This document shows positions 11,022 through 20,939 of a stretch of DNA of 64,000 bases, in pieces. The notes beneath the pieces were generated by a model. That model was not told where the DNA came from. It saw only the letters and a program-made list of their open reading frames with translations, and made no database searches. How positions within the stretch are numbered: position 1 is the first letter of the stretch; every line of letters starts with the position of its first letter. The DNA comes from Sanghuangporus weigelae. Taxonomy: Eukaryota; Basidiomycota; Agaricomycetes; Hymenochaetales; Hymenochaetaceae. The DNA lies in the NCBI GenBank assembly GCA_033182465.1, contig CP137325.1, positions 310,001 through 374,000 of the forward strand, given 5' to 3'. Position numbers and translations under genes: made by a program.

Positions 11022-11254
11022 CGACAAAGCCACTAGATCGATCGTCGGAGTAATGACTATTGAAATATGACCATGTTGATCCCGTACACATATGAGCCTG
11101 CCTGACGATTTTGTGAATTTGACCGGGAGACCCGATAGTCCTTCATGTGGTTGCAAGTTGACGCGCCGATCCTACCACGTCTGCTGACTAATCGATTTAC
11201 CTAGACGACGACGACCAACACCGGAGTGGCCATCTACTCCCATAATCGCAGGTT

Positions 11255-11404
11255 GTTCCCGACTTCCATCCTCTCCTCTCTTCGCTGTTTTCCTTTCGTC
11301 TCTGGTAGACAATCTCTTGCTTCTTCTGCTCGCTTTGAAAGCTCGTCTATCTGTCCTTTCTCTGTCGATTTTTTTTTGAAAGAATCTCAGTGTGCATCAT
11401 CATC
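11255..11404 (+). promoter_or_regulatory. Pyrimidine-rich 5' region of the eight-cysteine gene
   Basis: The 150 bases before ATG at 11405 are strongly C+T rich, with repeated TCCTCTC, TTCCTTTCGTCTC and CTTCTTCTGCTC blocks and a T9 tract. Such CT-rich leaders are common near transcription starts of well-expressed basidiomycete genes. No TATA box is obvious. A diverged copy lies at 10440-10600. Confidence 0.45.
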
Positions 11405-12117
11405 ATGTTCCGCGCGTTCCTCCTTGCTGTCTGTGCGCTTGCGCTCGCTGGTCGTGGTGAGCAATTCAAATGGAAACTGGTGGTGTGAAGAATAGCTAAG
11501 AGATGCTGTTTGAAGTCGCTGCTCTGCAAATCGTTCTAGGTGGCATGACAGGGAACCTCACGGCCCGACAGCTCCTTCAAGTCCCCTCAGGTCCCTATCT
11601 CGACCAATGCACGTCCAACTGTTCTTCGGTTAATTCTACGATCCAGGTGCGTCCGGGCCCTTTCAATACACTCTTTAACTGACTAGTGACTTATAACTGG
11701 ACTTCAATTTGATAGGCATGTTCAGATACGGACGACAGTTGTGTCTGCACAGACGACGTCGCTGCCGGTTTAGCCCAATGCGAACAGTGCATGTTTAACT
11801 TCCTCGTTGCGCAGAACGAACGTGCTCCCGACCCCCGTATTGGTTCTAACCCTGTTCTTTCCGGTACGTCTTCATCATTCGTCGACAATACGATACGTAT
11901 TTCTCGTCTGACTGCTTTTTGTCTCTATTGTTGTGTAGCGTACTCGACAGCCTGCAACGCCTCCATCGGCAAGCTCTTCCCTCAGGCCGCTCTGACGATC
12001 GCACCGACTTGGGACGGACCGACTGATATCATTCTCAACACACCCGCGACTGTCGTCGTCGTCGGCTTCGGCTCGGTTCTCGCGGGTGCTGCAATCATGA
12101 TGCTCTCCAACATTTGA
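11405..12117 (+). CDS. Small secreted eight-cysteine protein, probably GPI-anchored (CFEM-like)
   Basis: Four exons (11405-11456, 11540-11646, 11716-11863, 11939-12117) with GT-AG introns give about 161 residues. The N-terminus MFRAFLLAVCALALAG is a signal peptide. The mature part has eight cysteines in the motifs DQCTSNC, ACSDTDDSCVC, QCEQC and TAC, with N-glycosylation sites (NCSS, NSTI, NASI). The C-terminus ends in a hydrophobic helix (TVVVVGFGSVLAGAAIMML) with almost no tail, as in GPI-anchored proteins. Eight cysteines plus GPI signal resemble CFEM surface proteins, which are involved in heme uptake or host contact, but spacing was not checked against the family profile. It is convergent with ERG2. 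Confidence 0.8.
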
Positions 12118-12479
12118 GCCGCTCGCTGTTAAGTCGTAACTGACGTGGTGTGGCGTTCTGATGCTGGGAGGAAAGGGGTTTTAAGCGACCTGTCAATTTG
12201 GCAATTTGACGGATTGGATTGGAGAGGATGCGTTTTGATGTACTGTTGATGGGTGCTGTGCGCCCCTGTTTCTTGACGTCTATTTTATTGAGAGGGGATA
12301 GTTGGAGATTTGGCCGTGCATCCTCTTGACGATCTAGTTGTGCAATACATCCTTTATCAATTCATTGATATTACCAACCAGGCATCCGAGTGAAGCATCT
12401 CGTAAGGCTGTCCAGTATATTTGAGGAATGAAATCATATTTCAACACGAATATATCATGAAATGTAATGTTCCTGGTTG
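12118..12479. other. Convergent 3' regions
   Basis: The 362 bases between the stop codons of the eight-cysteine gene (plus) and ERG2 (minus) contain no open frame of note. They should carry both 3' UTRs and polyadenylation sites. Confidence 0.5.
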
Positions 12480-13395
12480 CTATATCTTCCCGACGAGCAG
12501 GTTTCTCAACATCTCGCGGGCAGTGATGCGCGCAGTGTGATAGAACGTGGGAAGGTCGAGTGTCGACGTGAACACGTCTGCCAGGCCGAATGGTAACATC
12601 AACGGGATCCATCCTGAGAATAGCAAAAACGATTTATTCAGCATCAACAGCAATAAGAACGTCAACGCATACCTTGCGCAAGCTCCAACGCGAAACAGCC
12701 CGTATGCATCTTATACTGCTTCACGCTCCCCCTCTTCAAATGATGCACGTCGCCCGGTCTGTACACCTCCATCTCCAGCGCACCGGGTGCGAACGCCCAC
12801 TGCTCCCCATGCAAAATATGGAAATAATCGTCCGAGGGGTGCAACCCAGTATGCCCCTCCGTGCCCAGGGGCGTGCCGAAGATGATGAGGTACTCCGTGA
12901 TGCTCGCGTGGATGACGTACATCGCGCCCATCGCCCCGCCCGCATTGCTGAACACCCACTCGCTCGCGTTGGTGTTGAGCGCGAGGGACTTGTTGCCGTG
13001 TCGCGCGCTGCGGGCGATGTGCGGTGTTTGAGGGAACTCGGTGCTGAGGTTCGCGACGATGTGCTGGATTATGGCGGGCAGGTCCTCCCCGTGGGTCTGT
13101 ACTGCGTCGCGCGCGACGGCGTGGATGAAGGGCGGGTCGAATACGTAGAATTGGTCCTGGAATGGAAACTAGATGTTCAAAGGTGGAACGAGATAGGAGA
13201 GGACGCGCAACTTACCCGGATAGAATCAAGGTATCGCCCGACCACGATGAAAAACGCGACCAGACCAAGTCGTACGAGCCATTTCTGCACCCAAGGCACC
13301 GGAGGAAGAGAGTCTTCGCTTTTCCTCATACTAGCGCTAGTGGTCTCGGGAACGATCTTGTTCTTCCTTGGTCTGAATCCGGTCATCGCGAACAC
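12480..13395 (-). CDS. ERG2: C-8 sterol isomerase (ERG2 / sigma-1 receptor family)
   Basis: Three exons on the minus strand (13216-13395, 12673-13156, 12613-12480) give about 265 residues. An N-terminal membrane helix ([17 protein letters not shown]) is followed by the DQFYVFDP segment and the conserved cupin-like core: [60 protein letters not shown], then [20 protein letters not shown] to the end. The enzyme isomerises fecosterol to episterol (delta8 to delta7) in the endoplasmic reticulum during ergosterol synthesis and is the target of morpholine fungicides. The first Met gives a longer N-terminus than yeast Erg2 (222 residues); Met-23 (at 13329) is an alternative start. No break is seen. 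Confidence 0.95.
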
Positions 13396-13832
13396 GAACG
13401 TCTTTTATTCTGCACGCGCCCGAGAGGATCAGTCGAATCGTCCGATTTTGACGAGGGCGAATGTGGTTCGAGAAACGGGATTTTATTTGCAGCCAAGACG
13501 CGGAGGGACCGCCCGGTGCAATGGGAACTGAGAGAAACAGACACACAACGCGAAAGACGCGCCGAGCGGCTCTAGCCGAGTACAGCACGTGGTTCTGGCC
13601 CCCGTCAGCAAATCAGAATCACCGGAAATATTTACTGGGCGAAAATCAATGATTTTAATTCCACAACATCGTAGGTAGGTAATAGACCGTGCGGCGAGGG
13701 TAGAGAGTTTATATGGAGTGCGTGAGATAAAGAAGGTGTGCATAACCAGGAGTCCAGCTGGACGGAGAGATAAAACAGGGAATGAAATAGGAAGATAGAG
13801 GACACGTCAAAGTAACGCTCAGAGCAATAAAA
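13396..13832. other. ERG2 upstream region
   Basis: This stretch separates ERG2 from the 3' end of SPC2, both on the minus strand, and must hold the ERG2 promoter. Short frames on both strands show no protein-like features. No clear sterol-response element or TATA box could be called by eye. Confidence 0.4.
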
Positions 13833-14687
13833 TCATCGGCCCTCCATGACGCGCTCGACTAGCGCACCAAGCCACCGCTCGAACCCCTCCTGGTCCATTG
13901 TGCCCTCCTCATCAAAGAACTCAGTATACGCGTGCTCCTCCGTGGCCTGCCCACGCCTCAGAAGCGACTTCCCGCTGTTCGACGAACGGACGTACGAGAC
14001 AGATGCCCGGTAGCGTGGCGACGTGCCGGGTGTCACTGGAGGGAGCGTACGCGAGGCAACAGTGATGTGTTCTGTCTCGACGCGTTTTGCGAGTGTACGT
14101 CGTCGCCCGACGAAGACGGAGTCTTTCTCGATGAGGAAGGAGTAGAGGGTTGAGGCGGAGGTTAGGAGAGCGTATCTAGAGAGATGGATTAGCAAGTCCA
14201 GTGAGATAAGATGCAGCTTTGGACGTACAAGATGACACCAATCCACACGACTGGTTTTGATTGCTCGAAATCGACTTTCCACCCATACGCTGCCGTCCCA
14301 ACAGCAATGAGCACGCTCGCCCAGCCAAGGAGCAGTTTCACGTCAGTATGCGTGTGCTTTTCTTTGAACAGATTCGGTTGTGAGAGTAACTACATCACAC
14401 AAATAAGCACCAAAACCAGTCATCAAGACGCTAAAGCGACAACATACCCTCTTCACAGCATCGTCACAAGCATTTTTCAACTCGACAGCATTCATGTTAT
14501 TCACTTTGACGGGCTCTCGTTCTGTAATAGCAGCGCTGGCAGCAAGTATGTCCACACGGCTTGTCGTATCTCCCGATGCGTCTGTCGAATCCACAACAGG
14601 TTTAGCAGACGCTGCGGCCGACGCGTCCTGGTCAACAGCACCCTTGACCACGCCGCCATTGGCGTTGGCAGCCTTTCGTTTCGCCAT
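13833..14687 (-). CDS. SPC2: Signal peptidase complex subunit 2
   Basis: Three exons on the minus strand (14448-14687, 14229-14389, 13833-14175) with in-phase GT-AG introns give about 247 residues. Landmarks of the SPC25/SPCS2 family are VKVNNMNAVELKNACDDAVKR, then LFKEKHTHTDVKLLLGWASV leading into two membrane helices (VLIAVGTAAYGWKV and the segment through VVWIGVIL to LLTSASTLYSFL), and a cytosolic C-terminal domain with VASRTLPPVTPGTSPRYRAS. The protein is a non-catalytic subunit of the endoplasmic reticulum signal peptidase complex, linking it to the Sec61 translocon. The N-terminal 45 residues are low-complexity Ala/Ser/Asp. Symbol assigned by family resemblance. Confidence 0.88.
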
Positions 14688-15325
14688 CTTTCGAGACGAT
14701 GACGAGAACGGGTTTGAGTGCGGTGATAAGAGATGAAAGAGAGACGTCAGGCAAACGTCAGGAGTGATGAGGGAGTGACTGAGCTGTGCCTTGCCCTCGT
14801 CGCGTTTGTCCTTATTTGGTCTTCAATAGTCGCGTGCCGGCCTCTCACTCCGCCACGTTGCCAATCAATCCCTTCCAGCGTGTTTTTCGCGTGCTCGCTC
14901 GCGTATCGTCTCTCAAGAGTAAAATACTGCAAAACACTTTTATTCCTGACAATCCAGATACGTGCTCTTGTCTAGAACCCCATGCGGATACGGAGAAAGC
15001 TTTGACGAGATTCGATTCTTCGCCGATAACTCATCTCGGTAAATTCAATACAGATTTGAAAGAGTATTCAATCATGTCTCGGGAGCCTCTACTATATTTC
15101 TACTATTTTGAACATCTCCACTGCTTGAATGGAAGTCATTGATTGGAGCCACTTACCTATCTGGGTGCGTTTCTGATTCAAATTATCTAGTTCACTGTCC
15201 TAGGGAGGGTCTATTTTACTGTCACACGACCTGTTTAGCTTTTATGCTGATCGCAATATTAATGTTGAATTGCGTAAGTTCTTTCTAGCTCTCCTTGCTT
15301 TATCTTTCTTTGACAAGCTCTTTTT
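14688..15325. other. SPC2 upstream region, no gene supported
   Basis: The left 150 bases are likely the SPC2 promoter. Short plus-strand frames (14733-14975, 14786-15142) lack motifs. The right part is AT-rich and abuts the broken end of the acetyltransferase relic. Confidence 0.4.
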
Positions 15326-15797
15326 TTAATTTATAAATCCATCCATTTTTTTCATCGTATAGCAACATAGACCAACTGCGTTCCTCGTGATGTGCGTCCG
15401 CTGGAACTCAGGGAGGACGGTAGTGAGCCCGATTTCGGTACACTGATTGAGTACGCTCGTCCTAAGCAGGCCGACTATTCCCGCAAATCGCGGAGAGCCA
15501 TCGCTACCCATGCGCGCGCCTCGAAGCTCAGCTATGAGCTGTCCGTCCTTGTTTCTCTTGGAAATTTTCTGAAACTCGATGCTCACCCGTCTTGTCCAGA
15601 ATCGCGAAAAGGACGTTTTCTCGCTGTTGAGCTATCCTTTTCTCGTAAAAAGTATCAGTAAAATGGTCGACATTCTCGAATGGCCCGTAGGGAAGGCGCT
15701 TGAACAGCTCTGGCGCTTTGCTTCGGTCTACGAACTCCTGTGCATGCAATGCAGGCTTTATGAAGAAAGAAAAGAAGGCGCAAAGCAAAAACGGCAC
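15326..15797 (-). pseudogene. Truncated GNAT-family N-acetyltransferase
   Basis: The minus strand encodes PALHAQEFVDRSKAPELFKR, then LPYGPFENVDHFTDTF and, after a probable 40-nt GT-AG intron, SPRFAGIVGLLRTS and TEIGLTTVLPEFQRTHITRN. These match fungal RimJ/RimL-like GNAT acetyltransferases, where LPYGPF and a P-x-FQRTH motif recur. After YTMKK the frame ends in AT-rich sequence and the expected acetyl-CoA-binding second half (NxxSxxxxxxxGF-type helix) is absent. The 5' exon is not clear either. A long-inverted-repeat transposon lies 118 bp upstream. I call it a host gene remnant; substrate unknown. Confidence 0.6.
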
Positions 15798-15914
15798 GAT
15801 TTGAAATCACTATTCGTCAAGAAGATGTCTGACTAGGGGAAATCTGGAAAGTCGTACATCAAAGACCGTAAGTCTGACTCTCTCACTCTCCAAATCGCGA
15901 ATCGGAAAACGATG

Positions 15915-16169
15915 TTACTGCCTTTTTCATATGTATTGTCACTCGCGACTTCTGTGATTTTTGTCACACAGAACACCTCAAAATATAAAAATCACCATAT
16001 CTCACTCAATTCTTGACCGTTCTGCATGATCTAAGTTTCTAAACTCATAGTTTTAAAATATGTTTCAAACTCTAACAAGGATGAAGAGAAATGAGCAAAG
16101 AATGAGTGAGATATGTCGTAAAAGGTCGATTTTAGACACATCTTTCATGTGCAGTTTTTCCTGCCCTCA
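15915..16169 (+). repeat. Left inverted arm of the MITE
   Basis: Reverse complement of 16426-16680. The innermost shared block is GTGCAGTTTTTCCTGCCCTCA. Confidence 0.8.
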
Positions 16170-16425
16170 TCCCTGCTTCTACAGTCCTATAAGCAAGTCC
16201 AAAATGATATGATTATTTTATTTTAAGTTTACAGGCTGACTTTGAGCTCTATTCTGTGTTGTATCTGCTGGTTTGATACATGTCTGGGCTGAGCTCAAAC
16301 CTACCTTTTCTCAAGGACCCCCAGACCTCAAAATAAATTTATTCTTAGGAAATCTGATGTCTGAAAATTCATATTATACCAATAGCATCACTTTGGTGCA
16401 GTCTAGGTTGTTGTAGCACCCAGTC

Positions 16426-16680
16426 TGAGGGCAGGAAAAACTGCACATGAAGGAAGCGTCTAAAATCGACCTTTTACGACATATCTCACTCATTCTTTGC
16501 TCATTTCTCTTCATCCTTGTTAGAGTTTGAAACATATCTTAAAATTATGAGTTTAGAAACTTAGATCATGCAGAACGGTCAAGAATTGAGTGAGATATGG
16601 TGATTTTTATATTTTGAGGTGTTCTGTGTGACAAAAATCACAGAAGTCGCGAGTGACAATACATATGAAAAAGGCAGTAA
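16426..16680 (-). repeat. Right inverted arm of the MITE
   Basis: Reverse complement of 15915-16169; visible differences include two in the region around TTTAAAATATG on the left arm. Confidence 0.8.
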
Positions 16681-17092
16681 GACTTGCCGTACTCTGTATT
16701 CGCATTCCCTATGCTGGCAGAGAAGACTTGCCTGTGTCTAGTTGAGATATTGCCATACGATTCTCGCTCTTTGAATACGACTCGACCGATGACTCATGCT
16801 ATCTTATGCGGCTCTAAACATTGGCCTTTGGTACACCCTAATGTGACTACGGTACTTTCGGTTTGGTAAAAAAATCAGTTTATTTCATAAATCAAGGAAG
16901 ACTGAACGAGCTACAGTAGAATTCTAGGTCCCGACCTGCTGATGCACAAGCAATATGCGCTGCCAAGCTTGTTCCACTACTAACGAAATAGTCCGTTCCA
17001 GATCTAGGGGACCTTCGAACACACTTTATTCAGTTCCAGGGTGCACCGGATTCGCTAGACATAGAAGGTGTGTCAGTGGTTGTGAATAATCT
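16681..17092. other. Sequence right of the MITE, part of a diverged duplication
   Basis: The first 80 bases (CTGTATTC ... AGTTGAGATATTG) resemble 19710-19770 at perhaps two thirds identity, continuing a similarity that begins left of the MITE at about 15792. The remainder up to the F-box gene stop has no feature I can support. Confidence 0.4.
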
Positions 17093-18295
17093 TCATCTCA
17101 GAGAAAGAGTGTACCTCAGGTGTTCTGTTCCCAGAATTAATTCGACTTTGGCGTTCTCGAATTCCCTCATTATTTCTCTACCCAACACATCCTTTGAATT
17201 GTTCACAAGCACTTGCACGCGTTTGAGATGCTGTGGAGGTCGTCCTTGCTCGATCGATAACATGGCTCTCAAGCAATTCACATAGAGCCCGCATGCATTA
17301 TTGTTGATGTCTTCCCCAATTAAAGCGAAGTCTGTAAGCTGAGGAGGAAAGTCTTTTATTATTCCTTTTCCTCTTGTAAAGCATTGGGAAGGAATGCACA
17401 GCTCTACGAGGTTCCGAAGGAATCCCAGATCAAACCCCTGCATACCAAGTTCTCGCGGACCAAGATCTCGTGCTGTGATTTTCAAGGACTCGAGGCTATT
17501 CTGGCATGGAGCGAGAGGGCCATTCAAATCAAACAGATTTGGAAGTTTCTGGTAGTCACCTTCCAGTAAGTTTATGACATTTAACTTGGGAGAGCTTGAA
17601 AAATTAAGCGTCTGTCCCTGGTGAAGTACAAAGCCTCGCAAGGTAACAACACGAAGGTTTGGCATCTGGGGAAGACTGGGCTCGGAGGGAGTCGAGGTGC
17701 CGGGTAGGTAGTCATTTTCGCGGCACAGTACACACAAATTCCAAAGTGCAGAAAGCGTGACTGATGAGGGCACTTCAGACGGAGATCTGAAAAACTCGGT
17801 GCTCGTCACAACAATATTCAACCACGTTATTCCCTGAAGGTCATCCACCGATGGTAGAAATGCGAAACTTCTGCCGATCTGGTTTTCCGGAGGAATTTCT
17901 GGGAAAAGGTTGCAAACCATTTCTCCAATGTTACCGGTTTCCTTTCCACGGGATATTAAAAGATGATCTGTCCCGAATATCGTACCAATGAAGTAGAACT
18001 TGCGTACATGCTCGCGAAGATCCTTGCGCGCTTGTAAGGTCTTAATCAAAACTTCCAAGGCTTTAGCTGAGTGAAGAATGATCGTATCATATAGACGCAA
18101 CGTTACGAAAGGACTCCAACCACAGCAGGCAACAGAAAGCGCATGGAATGTCCGTTGTATTGCCATTGGTGCAATTGAGAAACTATCAGTTAGACTGTTC
18201 CGCTCCAATGCAAGGCAGTCGATGATGTTTGTGACGATATCCGGATTCAACCTGGCAAGGTCACCGAGGTGATTGAGGTCTTCATGTGTAGCCAT
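17093..18295 (-). CDS. F-box-like / leucine-rich hypothetical protein
   Basis: One uninterrupted 400-codon minus-strand frame. The N-terminus (LARLNPDIVTNIIDCLA, then FHALSVACCGWSPFVTLRLYDTIILHS) has the look of the F-box-like domain seen in large basidiomycete families: a proline-containing first helix, a gap and a final Trp/Leu-rich helix. The rest has irregular leucine-rich segments such as PNLRVVTLRGFVL, PKLNVINLLEGDY and LRNLVELCIP, consistent with degenerate LRRs. Such proteins would bridge a substrate to an SCF ubiquitin ligase in cytosol or nucleus. The assignment rests on pattern only. There are no introns, unlike its neighbours, and no break is seen. Confidence 0.65.
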   Translation of the reverse strand: MATHEDLNHLGDLARLNPDIVTNIIDCLALERNSLTDSFSIAPMAIQRTFHALSVACCGWSPFVTLRLYDTIILHSAKALEVLIKTLQARKDLREHVRKFYFIGTIFGTDHLLISRGKETGNIGEMVCNLFPEIPPENQIGRSFAFLPSVDDLQGITWLNIVVTSTEFFRSPSEVPSSVTLSALWNLCVLCRENDYLPGTSTPSEPSLPQMPNLRVVTLRGFVLHQGQTLNFSSSPKLNVINLLEGDYQKLPNLFDLNGPLAPCQNSLESLKITARDLGPRELGMQGFDLGFLRNLVELCIPSQCFTRGKGIIKDFPPQLTDFALIGEDINNNACGLYVNCLRAMLSIEQGRPPQHLKRVQVLVNNSKDVLGREIMREFENAKVELILGTEHLRYTLSLR

Positions 18296-19429
18296 CGAGG
18301 ATGGAAGCGCAGTGGGACTGAGCAGGAAGAAGTACTCCTGTATTTATGCATTTCTGAGAACAGTGGGATGAATTTGAATACACGACACTTCCATGGCCCG
18401 AATATGAGCCAACAGCCCTTAAGTGGCGGGGGTATGAAATGCATTCCATAACTGGCCAACGGCTGAAGACAACAGCATCTTTAGACATTTCACAAGACCT
18501 TAAAAGGAATAGCTTGTTTCCAACTCCATTCCATTACATCGATAAGTTTTGCGTGATGATGCATTTATGTGGCACTTGACAGTTCAAACCGCCATTAAGT
18601 CCAGAAGTGCCTTTCCTTTCAACGAGCTTCTTCGATTTCGGAAGGGTGAAGGCTGTGTGCAAATATGATACAAAAGTCAACAAAGCCGACATGCAGCGCA
18701 GAATGACGTACATTCATTTCCTCCAGGATAGCCCCCTTTTTTTTCGCCGTGATTGGAACGCTGATGCAAATCATGACACCTACTCTACTAGTAACTCAAT
18801 TGAATGTGAGTTTTCAGACTCCGATGTGACTGCGCCTACCGGAAAGAGAAAATCCAGACTGACTATTGGAATCGACGTATTGCTGTAAGTTGTAAAGCAT
18901 CGAGAGAATTCTTATCAGGTCATTGGCCTCAAATATGCTAGAAGGGAAGAAACGTACATGACATGCTTAGGACAAGACAACGGAGTCCGTCGCAAGTGGT
19001 TCATATAATATAGTATACAGGATCAGCCGATAAGGCATGAACACAAGAATCCATCCGAGATTAGACCAAAGTACAGCTAATGGCAATATCTCGGAAGAGA
19101 CCAGATGTAAGAAGAGTTCTTGAAAGCCCTCACATTCGGCAATCCAGCTAAAGCAGTGCCGCTAATGCAGAGAACTGTTTTGCTGTGACCATTCTTGCGG
19201 GTGGCCTTCGGTTCTTAGAGCAAGAGTGAACCTCAAAGCTTGGTGCTTTGACGGATCGAGTGTTGCCATAATAATATTTTCGCAATGCGACATGTACGGA
19301 GTTGACGAATAAATCATGCACCTTGCGTCGATAGTCAAGCAATTGTCAAGGAATGAGATGGACAAATAAATAAATGGTGTCGAAATCTCATTCCCACATC
19401 CACGTGATATTTTCTTCGATTCAACTCGA
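18296..19429. other. Intergenic, no gene supported
   Basis: The left end should hold the promoter of the minus-strand F-box-like gene. A 93-codon plus frame at 18607-18888 is acidic toward its end (ECEFSDSDVTAPTGKRK) but has no recognisable domain or exon context. The remaining sequence up to 19429 is featureless to my eye. Confidence 0.35.
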
Positions 19430-19770
19430 GCGAGTGATTGAAGGCTCTTCCTCTTGTTCTTCATCTTGCGCTGCGTGAAAAGGCACTGTGGTCGGTGCTC
19501 ACCGTTTTTCTGTTGCATTCCTACACTCTGCAACTCCTGCTCATTCAGGGCAGGCTGTATGGAGAGCAGAAGGGGAGATGCGAAATTGATACGATTTGAA
19601 ATTGATATATGGTGAAGAGAGTGTCTGCGAAGACGTAAATAAAAGACAGTGAGCCTGATCCTCCAAATCGTGAATCGAGAACCAAAGTCCTCAACTTTTC
19701 ATACCTCATTCTGTTCTGTATTCTCTGTATGGGGTTGAGATGACTTAGTTGTGCCTAATTGAGGTTTTGA
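19430..19770 (-). repeat. Diverged duplicate of the acetyltransferase 5' region
   Basis: The segment 19540-19770 resembles 15735-15914 plus 16681-16760. Shared blocks are GCAGGCT-TATG, ACGATTTGAAAT, TCCAAATCG-GAATCG and CTGTATTC, in the same order. On the minus strand it carries PALNEQELQSVG where the acetyltransferase relic has PALHAQEFVDRS. It therefore looks like the remnant of a second acetyltransferase copy. The MITE is absent from this copy. Confidence 0.45.
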
Positions 19771-20122
19771 AATATGGGGGTCGGCAATACCCAAGTGACT
19801 CGCGTGCATTCCCACGCCCACGAGTCTGCCGCCGTCGGAGTTTCAATAGAATTTACAACAAAAAGCCCTCCACCTTCGACTCAACATCATAATTTCCACA
19901 CGCCATAGATTGCTACGAAAACTTGTAGATTTTACTTTTGCATGTATTGCTTCTGTCCTATGGTCTCCGTTTCTCAAAATTTGCAAAATTCTCGAAAATA
20001 AAATAAATATCTGGGCTTGGAGGCAATAAACAAGAATTCTGGCTCCATAGAGCTGTCTCTATGATATGATATAGTGAGAATATGTAAAAAAAAGCAGGAT
20101 TTTTGATGATGTGGTTGCAGGT
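19771..20122. other. No gene supported
   Basis: AT-rich sequence between the acetyltransferase duplicate and the presumed LTR of element C. No open frame of interest, RNA gene or repeat was noticed. Confidence 0.4.
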
Positions 20123-20551
20123 TGTTTAATTATTCTACCAGGCAGAAGCTACTGCAGATCATCAAGGATCAAGAGAAGCGGGTAGATATACTTGTTAGGA
20201 CCAGTGTTTTTAGACGAGGTGGTCAGTCTAAGCGTACCGGAACAAGTCCCTGCTTATTCCTTCTGATGATAATTGATTGGAGACGGAACGAAGGTTATAG
20301 ATGTACTACTTTAGAAGCGAGCGATAGGCTCAAGCTTGACCTCAGTAGTAGAACAGGGTTTCAATCAAAGGGTACAGTTTTCGATTGAGGGTACAAAATA
20401 ATTTTGCTGAGGGACAATGCCCCGCTCAGCTGGCCCTTAAATAACCTATTTACCAAATAGTACCGACTACCTATTACTACCGACTACAGCCTTGCTATTG
20501 GTCTAGACAATATGTTTTCTCTGACACCAGCACTCTACTCTGGTGCCAACA
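20123..20551 (-). repeat. Probable 3' LTR of element C
   Basis: On the minus strand this block starts TGTTGGCACCAG at 20551 and could end AACA at 20123, giving TGTT...AACA ends and about 429 bp. It contains a TATTTAAG-type promoter motif near 20440-20450 on the minus strand. The partner LTR lies outside the window, so the borders are inferred from the ends only. Confidence 0.4.
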
Positions 20552-20939
20552 CCGATACTTTCCTCTAGTGTTGAATTACAATACTTCTACCATATTAGGA
20601 GGGTTTGTTTGAGTCCTACTACCCCGATGCTTCGAGAAGCTTCTTCCGTGCTTCCTCCGATCTGCAATCGTTATCACATGTTAATCTCTCCTTATCTTTA
20701 CCCCGCGATCCTTCTCCGTTCCCAGACGGGTTCCCATGATAGTTGCCAAGCTATCGCTTCTCTGGCGCTCCGTTCCCGGGCCGAGCTTCTGCCGCTTAAT
20801 CCTCGATCATGGGGGAGATAGTGATATCAGGGTTAGAGATCGGCAGAGCTTGCCGATCTTCTCCCGGCGAATGTGTGTACTCCGCTACACTCCTTCTGTG
20901 CCTCGCCGCGACTTCGATGTCCGATAGTTGTAGTCCTGG

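Larger units (their letters stand above)
15915..16680. mobile_element. 766-bp long-terminal-inverted-repeat MITE / foldback element
   Basis: Two arms of about 255 bases (15915-16169 and 16426-16680) are reverse complements with only a few mismatches; the outer ends read TTACTGCCTTTTTCATATG and its complement. The 256-bp centre has no coding frame. Such a structure is typical of non-autonomous DNA transposons that are mobilised by a transposase made elsewhere. No clear target-site duplication is visible: left flank ends GATG, right flank starts GACT. The near identity of the arms suggests fairly recent activity. The superfamily cannot be assigned from the ends alone. Confidence 0.8.

Noticed and set aside
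12590-13531. 313-codon plus-strand frame
   Set aside because: It lies antisense across ERG2 exons and intron; the minus strand gives an unmistakable ERG2 with correct splice sites.
18607-18888. 93-codon plus-strand frame as a gene
   Set aside because: No homology signal, no introns, no promoter features; retained only as part of an unsupported stretch.
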